Notes: generated by a model from the letters alone, not told the origin. Shown: positions 38,580-46,632, counted from the first letter of the stretch. The stretch: 53,016 bases of DNA from an uncultured Phycicoccus sp. (GCF_947495705.1 NZ_CANLZR010000015.1:1-53016), one strand, 5' to 3'. Program-made: numbers and translations.

Positions 38580-40004
38580 TCAGTGCCGCGCTCGGGCGAT
38601 GGTGGAGCCGAGGACAGCGGCGGTAAGGGCCACGGCGGCCGCGGCGGTGAACGCGGCAGCGAAGCCGGTCGTGCCGAGGGTTTGGCCGAGGGGACCGCTT
38701 GCGGAGATGCCGATGGCGGTGAAAGTGGCGGTGCCGAGGGCCGCGCCCACCTGGGTGGCTGACCCGGCGAGGCCGGACGCGAGGCCGGTGTGAGTGTCGG
38801 GCACTGCGCCGGCGATGACCATGGTCGTGGGGGTGAAGCTGAGGGCCACTCCGACGGCGACGAGGAGCAGGCCGGGCAGGACGGCGGTGAGGTAGCCGCT
38901 CGCGGTGGGTGCGTTGGCGAGCCACAGATGGCCGACGGCAAGGACGACGAGCCCGGCGACCAGACTGTGCTGCGGGCCAAGGGCGCGCACGATGCGCGGC
39001 AGCAGGCTGAGGGAGAACGCGAATCCGGCCAGGGAGGTGGGGACCATGGCCAGGCCCGCCTGTGCTGGCGCCATGGTGAGGGCCTGCTGCAGGTAGAGCG
39101 CGACGAGGATGAAAGTGGAGGCTCTTGCAGCGCCGCCCAGCACGGCGAGGCCGACGCCGGTGGTCAGGGTACGGGAATGGAACAGGTCGAGCGGCAGCAG
39201 CGGGTCGGCGGTGCGGCGCTCGATGCTGACGAACAGGGCGGCGAGTGAGGCGGACGTGGTGAAGGCGGCGATGACGGTCGGAGACGCCCAACCGTGGTCG
39301 GCGATGCCGAGGGCGCCGTGGACGAGGGCGACGACGGCGCCGGTGATGGTGGCGGCGCCGCGCCAGTCGAATCGGCGCCGGGTGCCGCCTCGGGCGCCTT
39401 CGGGCAGGAGGCGTCCGGCAAGGGCGACGGCGGCTACGGAGACGGGGACGGTGACGAGGAAGACGGAGGCCCAGCCGAACGCGCCGACGAGTAGGCCGCC
39501 GGCCATGACGCCGGCTGCGCCGCCGAGCGCCGACGCTGCGCCCCAGATGCTCATGGCGCGGGCTCGCGACTGGCCGCCGAACGTGAGCAGGAGCAGGGAC
39601 ATGGCGGCGGGGCTGAGTGCGGCGGCGCCGACGCCCTGGACGACGCGACCACCGACGAGCTGGGGCGCGCTGGACGCGGACGCCGCGAGGAGTGTGCCGG
39701 CTGCGAAGAGGATGGAGCCGCCCACGAGCAGGCGTCGGCTGCCGAACAGGTCCGCGGCCCGCCCGGCCAGGAGCAAGAGCCCACCGAAGGACAGGACGTA
39801 GGCGTTGACGACCCAGGTGATGGCAGTGGGCCGCAGGTCGAGGTCTGCCTGGATGGATGGCAGTGCCACGTTGACGATGGACGTGTCCAGCATGACCACG
39901 AACTGCGCGGACACGAGCAGGGCCAGGGCGGCCCAGCGGCCACCAGCGGTGTGTGCCCTTCCGGCGGTGCCGCTGCCGGTGGAGGCGGTGAGGGTGGTAG
40001 TCAT
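38580..40004 (-). CDS. MFS drug exporter (DHA2 family, about 14 helices)
   Basis: 474 aa integral membrane protein. The first helix is followed by LDTSIVNVALPSIQADL, the DHA2 motif; WVVNAYVLSFGGLLLLAGRAADLFGSRRLL gives motif A, and GRVVQGVGAAALSPAAMSLLL gives motif C-like glycines typical of antiporters. Long hydrophobic stretches indicate about fourteen helices. It probably exports a toxic small molecule by proton antiport. ATG 40004 has AAAGGA upstream, and box B lies 59 nt further up. Confidence 0.88.
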   Translation of the reverse strand: MTTTLTASTGSGTAGRAHTAGGRWAALALLVSAQFVVMLDTSIVNVALPSIQADLDLRPTAITWVVNAYVLSFGGLLLLAGRAADLFGSRRLLVGGSILFAAGTLLAASASSAPQLVGGRVVQGVGAAALSPAAMSLLLLTFGGQSRARAMSIWGAASALGGAAGVMAGGLLVGAFGWASVFLVTVPVSVAAVALAGRLLPEGARGGTRRRFDWRGAATITGAVVALVHGALGIADHGWASPTVIAAFTTSASLAALFVSIERRTADPLLPLDLFHSRTLTTGVGLAVLGGAARASTFILVALYLQQALTMAPAQAGLAMVPTSLAGFAFSLSLLPRIVRALGPQHSLVAGLVVLAVGHLWLANAPTASGYLTAVLPGLLLVAVGVALSFTPTTMVIAGAVPDTHTGLASGLAGSATQVGAALGTATFTAIGISASGPLGQTLGTTGFAAAFTAAAAVALTAAVLGSTIARARH

Positions 40005-40063
40005 GCGGGTTCCTTTGCTGGTGCTGGCGTCTGCGTGTTCCCACGGTCGTCGAGTGGGCGGTT

Positions 40064-40087
40064 GCTCGCCCCGGCGCAATGGCCGGG
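40064..40087 (-). promoter_or_regulatory. Island promoter box B (upstream of MFS gene)
   Basis: On the minus strand: CCCGGC-CATTGCG-CCGGGGCGAGC, pointing toward the MFS gene; 59 nt separate it from the ATG. GACCGTGGGAACACG follows 15 nt after the box (40048-40034). Here the outer halves form a perfect CCCGGC-N6-GCCGGG palindrome. Confidence 0.7.
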
Positions 40088-40348
40088 ATTGGCCGGCTGA
40101 CGGGCTGGAGGTTGACGGCGTGCGCCCGTGGCGTCGCTGACGGAGGTCACCTTCGGGGCACGGCCGCGGGGGCGCTCGTAGCCGGAGAATCGGCGGCAGT
40201 GAGGGATGTGCGGGCGCCGGCGACGCCAAGGGTCAGCAGGCAAGTGCGGCAGAGGCGACGGACAGGATCCGGTGAGGGAGGGGTCATCCATTCGAGTGCG
40301 CGGGTGCGCAGGCCCAGGGAGGCGGCGCGGGGGAGGAAGTAGTGGTCC

Positions 40349-40379
40349 GGAGCGGCCCGCCTCTGGGGCGGGCCGCTCC
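40349..40379. terminator. GC-rich hairpin beyond the membrane hydrolase gene
   Basis: GGAGCGGCCCGCC (40349-40361) and GGCGGGCCGCTCC (40367-40379) are perfect complements with a 5-nt loop. It lies about 115 nt after the stop of the minus-strand hydrolase. No T run follows on either strand, so termination is plausible, not certain. Confidence 0.5.
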
Positions 40380-40494
40380 CCGGGCCGCCGGCGCCGGTGC
40401 AGGATTGGGCGTCGCGAGCCTCGGCGGTCACCTGGAGGGGTGAGATGACCGGGAGCGGAGCTTCGAGACAGGTCTCGAAGGGGCGTGGCGGTGG

Positions 40495-41868
40495 TCATCG
40501 CGCGGTGACGGAGCCCTGGGTGCGGGTGGCGGTGACGACGTCGGCGATGGCGGTCACGGACTGAGCGGCACCGGTCGGGTTGTGGAGGAACCCGACGTGG
40601 TCCATCTCGGCGACGGTATGCCGGCTGTTGGTGGACAGGGCGGCCATCTGCTCCTGTGCTGTGGCCCACCCGGGCTTGGAGTCGACGTTGGCCTTGGCGG
40701 TGAGGACGACGAGCGGTCGGTCCCCCAAGCCGGTCATGGCCTGCGACTGAGCGAACGCCGTGGGCAGCTCGGCCTGCTCGGCGCGCTCGCCGGCCCAGCC
40801 GCGGGGGCTGTCCGCGAACGCTGCCGCCTGCCGGCCGGCGTTCCCGGGCAGGTCCGGGGCGCCCAGGGCCTGCATCAGGAGGCCGACACCGAAGCGGAAC
40901 AGGGTCGGCACGGCCGCGAGGCCCCGGCGCATGACCTGGTACTCGCCGTTGAACGACGTGACGACCTTGGCCTGGTTCGGGCTGGCGCTGTCGAGCAGGA
41001 CGAGCCCAGCCACCTGGGAGGGGTACAGGTGTGTGTAGGTCATGGCGTGGACACCCCCGGAGGAGTGTCCGACCAGGACGAACGGGCCGCTCTCACCGGC
41101 GACGGTGAGGAGCTCGTGCAGGTCGGTGGCGGCGGTGGTCGCGTCGCTCGGCTTCGACGAGTCTTCGCTCCAGCCCTGGCCTGCACGGTCGTACGCGCAC
41201 ACGCGGGTCTTGTCGCCGACAGGCGGAAGGACGCGCGCCCACTGGGGCGACGTCTCTCCGAGCCCGTTGAGCAGGACGACGGTGGGGGCGCCGGTGCCGA
41301 CGCAGTGCAGGTGCAGGCGGTACCCGCCCACGTCGACGAGCCGACCCGGCGCCGGACCCGTAGCGGTCTGGGGGTCACCGACAGCGACTTGGGCCACGCC
41401 ACCAAGCCCAGCCGCGACCACGAGGGCGGCGACGGAGTAGACCATGAGCCGGGCCACGCGGCGTGGCAGGTCACGACGGGTGCGCCACACGCTCCACAGG
41501 CCGAGCGCGACGAGCGCGGGCGCCCAGACCCACGGTAGGCGGCTCATCGCGGGCTCACCGGGGTCGAGCAGCGCCATGGCGGCGCCGCTGACGGCGAGAG
41601 CTGCCGCAGGCAGGTATGCCCACGTCTGTGGACGGTTGGTGTACCGGGTGGTGAGCGAGGCGAACAGGACCCAACCGGCGGCGAACGCAACGAGCGCCCC
41701 GCCGACGACTCGGGCCTCCGACGCCGACGGCAGCACGACGAACGTGCTGGCGGCGCCCGCGAGGGCGCCAGCGGACATGGACGCGAGGGTGATGCGGGCG
41801 AACGGGCCCGTCGGCGGTGCGGGCGGGCGGGTCGAGACCGGCATCGTGCTGGCTGTGAAGGTGCGCAT
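40495..41868 (-). CDS. Membrane-anchored alpha/beta hydrolase, paralogue 1
   Basis: 457 aa. Four to five hydrophobic segments occupy residues about 20-170 (ITLASMSAGALAGAASTFVVL, VVGGALVAFAAGWVLFASL, TWAYLPAAALAVSGAAMALL, LMVYSVAALVVAAGLGGVAQVAV), then a soluble hydrolase domain: VDVGGYRLHLHCVGTGAPTVVLLNGLG, YDRAGQGWSE and the nucleophile elbow GHSSGG with S269; the histidine is probably in MDHVGFLHNP. The catalytic domain is expected outside the membrane. It shares layout and many segments with 43971-45389. Box C precedes it by 70 nt. Confidence 0.82.
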   Translation of the reverse strand: MRTFTASTMPVSTRPPAPPTGPFARITLASMSAGALAGAASTFVVLPSASEARVVGGALVAFAAGWVLFASLTTRYTNRPQTWAYLPAAALAVSGAAMALLDPGEPAMSRLPWVWAPALVALGLWSVWRTRRDLPRRVARLMVYSVAALVVAAGLGGVAQVAVGDPQTATGPAPGRLVDVGGYRLHLHCVGTGAPTVVLLNGLGETSPQWARVLPPVGDKTRVCAYDRAGQGWSEDSSKPSDATTAATDLHELLTVAGESGPFVLVGHSSGGVHAMTYTHLYPSQVAGLVLLDSASPNQAKVVTSFNGEYQVMRRGLAAVPTLFRFGVGLLMQALGAPDLPGNAGRQAAAFADSPRGWAGERAEQAELPTAFAQSQAMTGLGDRPLVVLTAKANVDSKPGWATAQEQMAALSTNSRHTVAEMDHVGFLHNPTGAAQSVTAIADVVTATRTQGSVTAR

Positions 41869-41938
41869 GGTGGTCTTCCGGTTCCTGGCCGTCCGGTGCG
41901 GTCGGCCACACACCCCACGGTCGCGGTGGACGCTGGTC

Positions 41939-41962
41939 GCTCGCCCCGGTCACATGGCCGGG
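41939..41962 (-). promoter_or_regulatory. Island promoter box C (upstream of membrane hydrolase 1)
   Basis: Minus strand: CCCGGC-CATGTGA-CCGGGGCGAGC, pointing at the hydrolase; 70 nt to its ATG (41868). GACCGTGG follows after 16 nt (41922-41915). Divergent from box D, 74 bp away. Confidence 0.7.
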
Positions 41963-42036
41963 ATTGCGCGCCCGTTTCCGGCGACTGCTCCCGCTCGGGT
42001 CGGCGCGCAGGAGAGGGTCTGTTACGCGGACTCGAA

Positions 42037-42060
42037 CCCGGCCACTTGACCGGGGCGAGC
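42037..42060 (+). promoter_or_regulatory. Island promoter box D (upstream of HD protein)
   Basis: CCCGGC-CACTTGA-CCGGGGCGAGC, pointing at the HD gene; 70 nt to the ATG at 42131. The downstream element is poorly conserved here (GACACAGT at the comparable position). Confidence 0.68.
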
Positions 42061-42130
42061 CCGTGCGTCGCGTGACACAGTCGAAGTCTGACAACGACAT
42101 TGCGGGCCCGTGCCCAGGACCGGATGAGAG

Positions 42131-42901
42131 ATGACGATGAACGTCGAACCGACGCTGGGAACCATCGACTGGAGTCGCCGCACCGGCGGCCGACTGGAGC
42201 GCGGGCAGCGACGAGGGCTGCTGGCCGACGTCGTCCGGGTCCATGCGGCCAACGCGGTCGGGCGAGTGCGCCTGGCCGTGCACCTGCACCCGGGACGCAA
42301 CGCCCACCTCGCGCCGTCGCGCCTGCTTGCGCCCGACTCGGCCCTGACCCGAGCGGCGACGCACGCCGCCACCCGCGTCCTCCCATCGGTTCTGCTGGGG
42401 CACAGCCATCGCACGTACACGTTCGGACGCGCACTCGGCGAGCTCGAGGGCATCGACGTCGACACCGAGTTGCTGTACGCCGCCGCGCTGCTGCACGACA
42501 CGGGCCTTGTCCTCGCTGCGGGTACCGACGACTTCACCCTGGCGTCCGCGCGGGTGGCATGGGACGTCGCAGAAGAGGTCGGCCTGTCCACAGCAGCCAC
42601 CGAGACGCTGCAGACGGCCATCACCATGCACCACAGCCCCCACGTCACCCCTGACGCAGGCCCCGTCGCGTACCTGCTGTCCGCAGGCGCTGGGGTCGAC
42701 GTTGTTGGTATCCGTTCCTGGGATTTGCCCACAAGCGTCCTCGATAGCGCGGTGACCGACCACCCGCGCGAGGGGTTCAAGAAGTACTTCGCCCGGGCGT
42801 GGGCGGACGAAGCCGCCCGGGTGCCTGAAGGCCGGGCTCGCCTGCTTCGCCAGTACGGGGCTTTCACCACCGCCGTCAGGTTGGCCCCGTTCGACGAGTG
42901 A
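42131..42901 (+). CDS. HD-domain protein, cyanamide-hydratase-like
   Basis: 256 aa. HSHRTYTFGRALGELEGIDVDTELLYAAALLHDTGL (H91/H93 and H122/D123) is the HD metal site in the spacing and wording found in cyanamide hydratase-type proteins; TAITMHHSPHVTP supplies further histidines and AYLLSAGAGVDVVG completes the helical core. The family includes enzymes adding water to cyanamide to give urea, but also uncharacterised HD proteins. The N-terminal 70 residues are less conserved and may hold an extra domain. Preceded by box D; a second in-frame ATG lies two codons downstream. Confidence 0.72.
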   Translation: MTMNVEPTLGTIDWSRRTGGRLERGQRRGLLADVVRVHAANAVGRVRLAVHLHPGRNAHLAPSRLLAPDSALTRAATHAATRVLPSVLLGHSHRTYTFGRALGELEGIDVDTELLYAAALLHDTGLVLAAGTDDFTLASARVAWDVAEEVGLSTAATETLQTAITMHHSPHVTPDAGPVAYLLSAGAGVDVVGIRSWDLPTSVLDSAVTDHPREGFKKYFARAWADEAARVPEGRARLLRQYGAFTTAVRLAPFDE

Positions 42902-42926
42902 CCGGACCCGTTCAACCTGACTGGAT

Positions 42927-42950
42927 CCCGGCCGTTGTGCCGGGGCGAGC
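42927..42950 (+). promoter_or_regulatory. Island promoter box E (upstream of CPBP protease)
   Basis: CCCGGC-CGTTGTG-CCGGGGCGAGC, pointing at the CPBP gene; 68 nt to the ATG at 43019. CAGGGTTGGGAACACG follows after 15 nt (42966 onward) and shares TGGGAACACG with the element after box B. Confidence 0.7.
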
Positions 42951-43018
42951 GGTCTGCCGGACGAGCAGGGTTGGGAACACGAGAAGGCGGACTCAGCTCT
43001 CTCGCATCCTGAACGGAG

Positions 43019-43900
43019 ATGACGGCCATGACCCTTCTGGACAGCCTGCAGCCCGCGACCACGACGAACACCACGCGTCTGCAGGGCCGCGACAGCTGCC
43101 GCCGGAGGCGGCTGGTCGAAGCAGTCGCCTTTGTGGCGGTGTGGATGACGATCGGCTACCTGTTCCGGCTGAGTGCCAACGGCTACCTCTTGCTGGGTGT
43201 CCCGCTCACCGCCGTGTTCCAGCTCGCGGTGCGGCGCCGCCCGCTGCGCGAGCTGTTCGCGGGTGACACCAGTCGGTTCGCCCTGAGCCGTCGTGGCGTG
43301 GCCATGGCGATGGTGCTGGCCGTCGTCCCGGTGTTCTACGCGATCCAGGCGGCGGCCGCCGCCGACTGGACCTTGTTCGGTTGGAACATGGCCGCTGTCG
43401 CCGGCGCGGTTGCAGCAGCCTTCTCGCTGCGGGCCGGCACCGTCCTCGGCGCGCTGCGCTCGGCAGCCTTGCCGATCGCCATCGGGGCGAGCGGATTTGC
43501 GATCGTGTTCGGCATCGTGCACGTGGTGACCGGGACGCCGCTGCCGGCGCTGGCGGCGTTGGGCGCCCTGGTCAAGTACACCGCCTTGTACTTCCCTGCC
43601 ACGTTCCTGCTGGAGGAGGTCGCGTTCCGTGGAGCGCTGGATGCGCACCTGCATCACAGCGGCGACTCACGTGGCTGGCAGTCCGCGGTCTTCGTCTCGG
43701 CGCTGTGGGGGCTGTGGCACCTGCCCGTCTCATTGGTGAACCTGCCCCTGCCGCTGGTGGTCGCCGAGCTCGTCGTCGTCCATGTCCTGCTCGGCGTTCC
43801 GCTGTCGTTTGCCTGGCGGAGCAGCCGGAACCTGGCCGGACCGGCTCTGGCGCACGCAGTGAACGACGCCGTCCGCAACGCCGTCATGATCGGGCTGTAG
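43019..43900 (+). CDS. CPBP-family intramembrane glutamic endopeptidase
   Basis: 293 aa, about eight membrane helices. The three conserved motifs of CPBP (ABI, Rce1-like) proteases are present: EEVAFRG at 199-205 (catalytic glutamates and arginine), the histidine in SALWGLWHLP near 235, and AHAVNDAVRN near 279-288. Members cleave membrane proteins or act in bacteriocin self-protection. ATG 43019 follows GGAG; a second ATG is three codons on. Preceded by box E, so it belongs to the island regulon. Confidence 0.88.
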   Translation: MTAMTLLDSLQPATTTNTTRLQGRDSCRRRRLVEAVAFVAVWMTIGYLFRLSANGYLLLGVPLTAVFQLAVRRRPLRELFAGDTSRFALSRRGVAMAMVLAVVPVFYAIQAAAAADWTLFGWNMAAVAGAVAAAFSLRAGTVLGALRSAALPIAIGASGFAIVFGIVHVVTGTPLPALAALGALVKYTALYFPATFLLEEVAFRGALDAHLHHSGDSRGWQSAVFVSALWGLWHLPVSLVNLPLPLVVAELVVVHVLLGVPLSFAWRSSRNLAGPALAHAVNDAVRNAVMIGL

Positions 43901-43970
43901 GACCAAGCGCAGTCGCTGTCGCGAGGCCGACGGACGCGCGGTGTCCACGATCCCGGTGGACACCCGTGCG

Positions 43971-45389
43971 TTACCGAGCCAGCGGTTGGTTGCTCCGAAC
44001 GGCTGCGACCACGTCAAGGATCGCCTGGGTCGTATTGGCTGCGTCGGCCTCGTTCGCGACCAGCTCCGCGTGGGCGGCCCCTTCCACGGTGCGGTGCGAG
44101 GTGTTGGTCGACAACGTGGCCAGCCGGTCCTGCTTGGTGGACCAGTCGGGGGCACTGCCGACGCCGGCCGTCAGCACCACGAGTGGCGTCGCGGCCAGGT
44201 CCGTGAGTGACGCGGCCTCCCGAGCCGAGGCGCCGGCCTGGATGTACTCATCGATCGTGCTGCGCACACCCTCTGGCGTTGCCATGCTGGCTCGGACCTG
44301 GCCGCGCGAACGCGGTGGCAGTGTGCCGGCCTCGGTCGTCGCGTACAGGCGGCTCAGTCCCACGCGGGCACTGCCCGAGAGCAACGCCGAGGCCCGGCCC
44401 AGCACGTCATACGAGCTCGCGGAGCGGGGCGCGGTCGGGGTCGCACCCGGGGTCGGTGCCGTTGAGTCGACGAGCACCATCCCGGCGACGTCGTCGGGGT
44501 AGCGGGCGGCGAAGGTCAGCGTGTAGAGCCCTCCGAAGGAATGCCCGGCCACCACGTACGGCCCTGGCACGTTCGCGCGTTGCAGCAGGGTGTGCAGGTC
44601 GGCCGATATCTGCTCGGCGTCCTGGGCGGTGTCCGCCGGCTCGCTCCACCCTCGACCTGCCCGGTCGTACACGCACACCCGGGTGGTGCGGGCCACGGCT
44701 GGTGCGATCCAGGCCCAGTTCGAGGACATCTCACCACCGCCGGGTTGGACCACGACCGTGGGACTGCCTGACCCGGTGCACTGTAGGTGCAGTCGGTGCC
44801 CGTCAACCGCGAGCAGCTGGCCGGGCATCGGGTAGGCCCTGGCATCGGCAGCGGCGCCCAGGGCCTGGTAGACGCCCCCGACGGCAGCGAGAGCCAGCAC
44901 GACCAGCACCGGGTACAGCAGCACCCTCCCGCTGCGACTGTGCAGGTCTCGACGCACTCGGACCACCATCCACGCCACCATGGCCAATAACACCGGCGGC
45001 CACACCCAGCTGAGCACGCCGGTGGTCCAGGAGCCGAAGGCCAGAAGAAGCAGGCCACCCACCCCCATGAACACCGACGGGACGAGGGCCCACCGCTGCG
45101 GTTGATCGGTGAAGCGCACCGAGAACACCGCCAGCATCGCCCAGCCCAGAGCAAACCCACACAGCAGCGCGCCGGTCATGCGGGGTTCCTGGGCGGGGAC
45201 CACCGGGATGAACGCCAACAGCAGACCGCCGAGAAGGCCGGCGACCAATGAGCCCGCAGTGACCCGGCCGATGTGGCCTCGAGGGTCCCCGCCATCGGCC
45301 GCCAGCTCCGACCCGCTCTTCCCGTGCATCGGTGCGGGGGTCGTGGGGCTACCAGGTGCGGTCGGGACAGTGGCCACAGCGGACTCCAT
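43971..45389 (-). CDS. Membrane-anchored alpha/beta hydrolase, paralogue 2
   Basis: 472 aa with the same plan as 40495-41868: four to five N-terminal helices (VTAGSLVAGLLGGLLLAFIPVV, ALLCGFALGWAMLAVFSV, WALVPSVFMGVGGLLLLAFG, LLYPVLVVLALAAVGGVYQAL) and a hydrolase domain with LLAVDGHRLHLQCTGSGSPTVVVQPGGGEMSSNWAW, YDRAGRGWSEP and elbow GHSFGG; MVLVDSTAPTPGA follows. The substrate is unknown. No copy of the island box lies in front of it, unlike paralogue 1. Start ATG 45389 (MESAVATVPTAPG); the first 30 residues are disordered. Confidence 0.82.
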   Translation of the reverse strand: MESAVATVPTAPGSPTTPAPMHGKSGSELAADGGDPRGHIGRVTAGSLVAGLLGGLLLAFIPVVPAQEPRMTGALLCGFALGWAMLAVFSVRFTDQPQRWALVPSVFMGVGGLLLLAFGSWTTGVLSWVWPPVLLAMVAWMVVRVRRDLHSRSGRVLLYPVLVVLALAAVGGVYQALGAAADARAYPMPGQLLAVDGHRLHLQCTGSGSPTVVVQPGGGEMSSNWAWIAPAVARTTRVCVYDRAGRGWSEPADTAQDAEQISADLHTLLQRANVPGPYVVAGHSFGGLYTLTFAARYPDDVAGMVLVDSTAPTPGATPTAPRSASSYDVLGRASALLSGSARVGLSRLYATTEAGTLPPRSRGQVRASMATPEGVRSTIDEYIQAGASAREAASLTDLAATPLVVLTAGVGSAPDWSTKQDRLATLSTNTSHRTVEGAAHAELVANEADAANTTQAILDVVAAVRSNQPLAR

Positions 45390-45490
45390 TCCGTGGACCG
45401 TCGGCGACGCGTGAGCGCGCTGTCCGCACCTGAGGCGCGCGCCGTCATCCTGACGTTAGGGCCCTGCCGCGGACGGCTGAAACCCCCCAG

Positions 45491-45520
45491 GTGGACTATG
45501 CGTCGGACTGATCAGTCCAC
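45491..45520. promoter_or_regulatory. Palindromic operator-like site upstream of membrane hydrolase 2
   Basis: GGACTGATCAGTCC (45505-45518) is a perfect 14-bp palindrome, and GTGGACT (45491-45497) pairs with AGTCCAC (45514-45520). It lies about 100 bp upstream of hydrolase 2. It could be an operator for a dimeric repressor; no regulator gene is adjacent. Confidence 0.4.
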
Positions 45521-45685
45521 ATCATCGAAGGTGTCGTCGAGGTGATGGAGGTCGGCGGTCGGCCGTTGCGAACACCGCCGCGGTGAGGTCATCCATCCGG
45601 CTCTGTGTCGGGGAACGACTCATTTGTGCAGCTGAGAGGCATGCTCAGTCCCATTGAGTCCACGTGAGGCCAACTGGAGGGAACG

Positions 45686-45706
45686 TCGGTTCGAGTCCAA
45701 CCGACC
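45686..45706 (+). other. tRNA T-arm-like remnant, candidate island attachment site
   Basis: TCGGTTCGAGTCCAACCGACC contains GGTTCGAGTCCAACCG (45688-45703), identical to the T-arm of tRNA-Asn at 32477-32492. No D-arm, anticodon arm or acceptor partner is present, so this is not a working tRNA. Together with tRNA-Asn it brackets the 13-kb accessory region. Confidence 0.4.
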
Positions 45707-45742
45707 AGAAGGGCCCGGACCGCATGCGGTCCCGGCCCTTCT
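45707..45742 (-). terminator. Terminator of the glu transporter operon
   Basis: A 36-bp inverted repeat (AGAAGGGCCCGGACCGCA and its complement, one mismatch), 20 nt past the gluD stop on the minus strand. Likely to terminate the transporter mRNA and to insulate the island. Confidence 0.75.
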
Positions 45743-45762
45743 GCGTGGGGTCGTCCTCGTGC

Positions 45763-46632
45763 TCAGGCGGGTCCCGCGGCGGACGCGGCTGCCATCGGCG
45801 TGCCGGCCGAGCGCTTCTTGCGCTGCATGAAGCCCTCGACGTAGCTCGCGAGCCGGGTGAGGAGGTAGTTGATGACGATGAACAGGAACGCGGCGACGAG
45901 GTAGGCGGGCACGGTGTTGGCGTACGCCGAGCCCAGGGTCTTTGCGGAAGTGAGCAGCTCGGGGTAGAGCACCACGGTGCCGAGCGCGGTGTCCTTGAGC
46001 ACGACGACGAGCTGGCCCACGAGCGCCGGCAGCATGGCGCGCAGGGCCTGCGGGAGCTGGACGATGCGCAGCGTCTGGAAGTCGGTGAGCCCGATCGACA
46101 TGCCGGCCTCTGACTGGCCCTTCGGCAGGGAGTGCACGCCCGAGCGGACGAGTTCGGCGATGACCGAGCCGTTGTAGAGCGTCAGCGCGAGGACGACCGC
46201 CGCGAACGGGGCGTACTGGTTGGGCAGCCACGACGCCGTGGCGAAGTAGCCGAAGAAGAAGAACACCATCATGAGCAGGACCGGCACCGAGCGGAAGAAC
46301 TCGACGACGACGCTGCTGACCCAGCGCACCGACCGGAAGGGCGAGAGCCGCCCCATGCCGAAGATGATGCCGAAGGCGCCGGCCAGGACCACGGAGGCGG
46401 CCGCGGCCTTCGCCGTCTCCCAGAGGCCGGGAAGGAGGTACGCGGTCCAGACGGCCTTGTCGGTGACGAAGGGCTCCCACATGAAGCCCTGCAGCTGGTT
46501 GGCGGAGTCCATCTTGCGGTAGACGACCCACAGGGCGAGGAGGACGAGGAGGGCCCCGACCCCGGTGAGAATGCGGTGCCGCAGCCGGGCCTTGGGCCCG
46601 GGCGCGTCGAAGAGGACGGTCTCGGCGCTCAT
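45763..46632 (-). CDS. gluD: Amino-acid (glutamate-type) ABC transporter permease 2
   Basis: 289 aa. After a cytosolic N-terminus and a first helix (TGVGALLVLLALWVVY) come the conserved HisM-type permease segments LWETAKAAAASVVLAGAFGIIFG, VVEFFRSVPVLLMMVFFFFG and the ATPase-coupling EAA loop SGVHSLPKGQSEAGMSIGLTDFQTLRIVQLPQALR. It forms the channel with the preceding permease. Its start overlaps the previous gene's stop by 4 nt. The gluD name follows the gluABCD order; the substrate could be another polar amino acid. Confidence 0.88.
   Translation of the reverse strand: MSAETVLFDAPGPKARLRHRILTGVGALLVLLALWVVYRKMDSANQLQGFMWEPFVTDKAVWTAYLLPGLWETAKAAAASVVLAGAFGIIFGMGRLSPFRSVRWVSSVVVEFFRSVPVLLMMVFFFFGYFATASWLPNQYAPFAAVVLALTLYNGSVIAELVRSGVHSLPKGQSEAGMSIGLTDFQTLRIVQLPQALRAMLPALVGQLVVVLKDTALGTVVLYPELLTSAKTLGSAYANTVPAYLVAAFLFIVINYLLTRLASYVEGFMQRKKRSAGTPMAAASAAGPA

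Larger units (their letters stand above)
40005..40494. other. 490-bp intergenic region with promoter box B and a hairpin
   Basis: Holds the MFS promoter (box B) and a hairpin at 40349-40379. A minus-strand frame at 40147-40431 (94 codons, MTAEARDAQS) stays open but has no family resemblance and would sit across the hairpin; I do not call it a gene. Confidence 0.5.
45390..45762. other. 373-bp intergenic region at the island end
   Basis: No gene. It contains the palindrome at 45505-45518, a tRNA T-arm-like hairpin (45686-45706) and the transporter terminator at 45707-45742. It marks the change from accessory to core-like DNA. Confidence 0.6.

Noticed and set aside
40147-40431. A 94-codon minus-strand frame between the MFS and hydrolase genes
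   Set aside because: No recognisable motif, no ribosome-binding site or leaderless -10, and it crosses a perfect hairpin at 40349-40379.
32500-45700. A prophage or integrative element
   Set aside because: No integrase, transposase, structural, replication or conjugation gene is visible in the region.
45686-45706. A second tRNA gene near the island end
   Set aside because: Only a T-arm-like hairpin is present; there is no D-arm, anticodon arm or acceptor stem, so it is at most a remnant.
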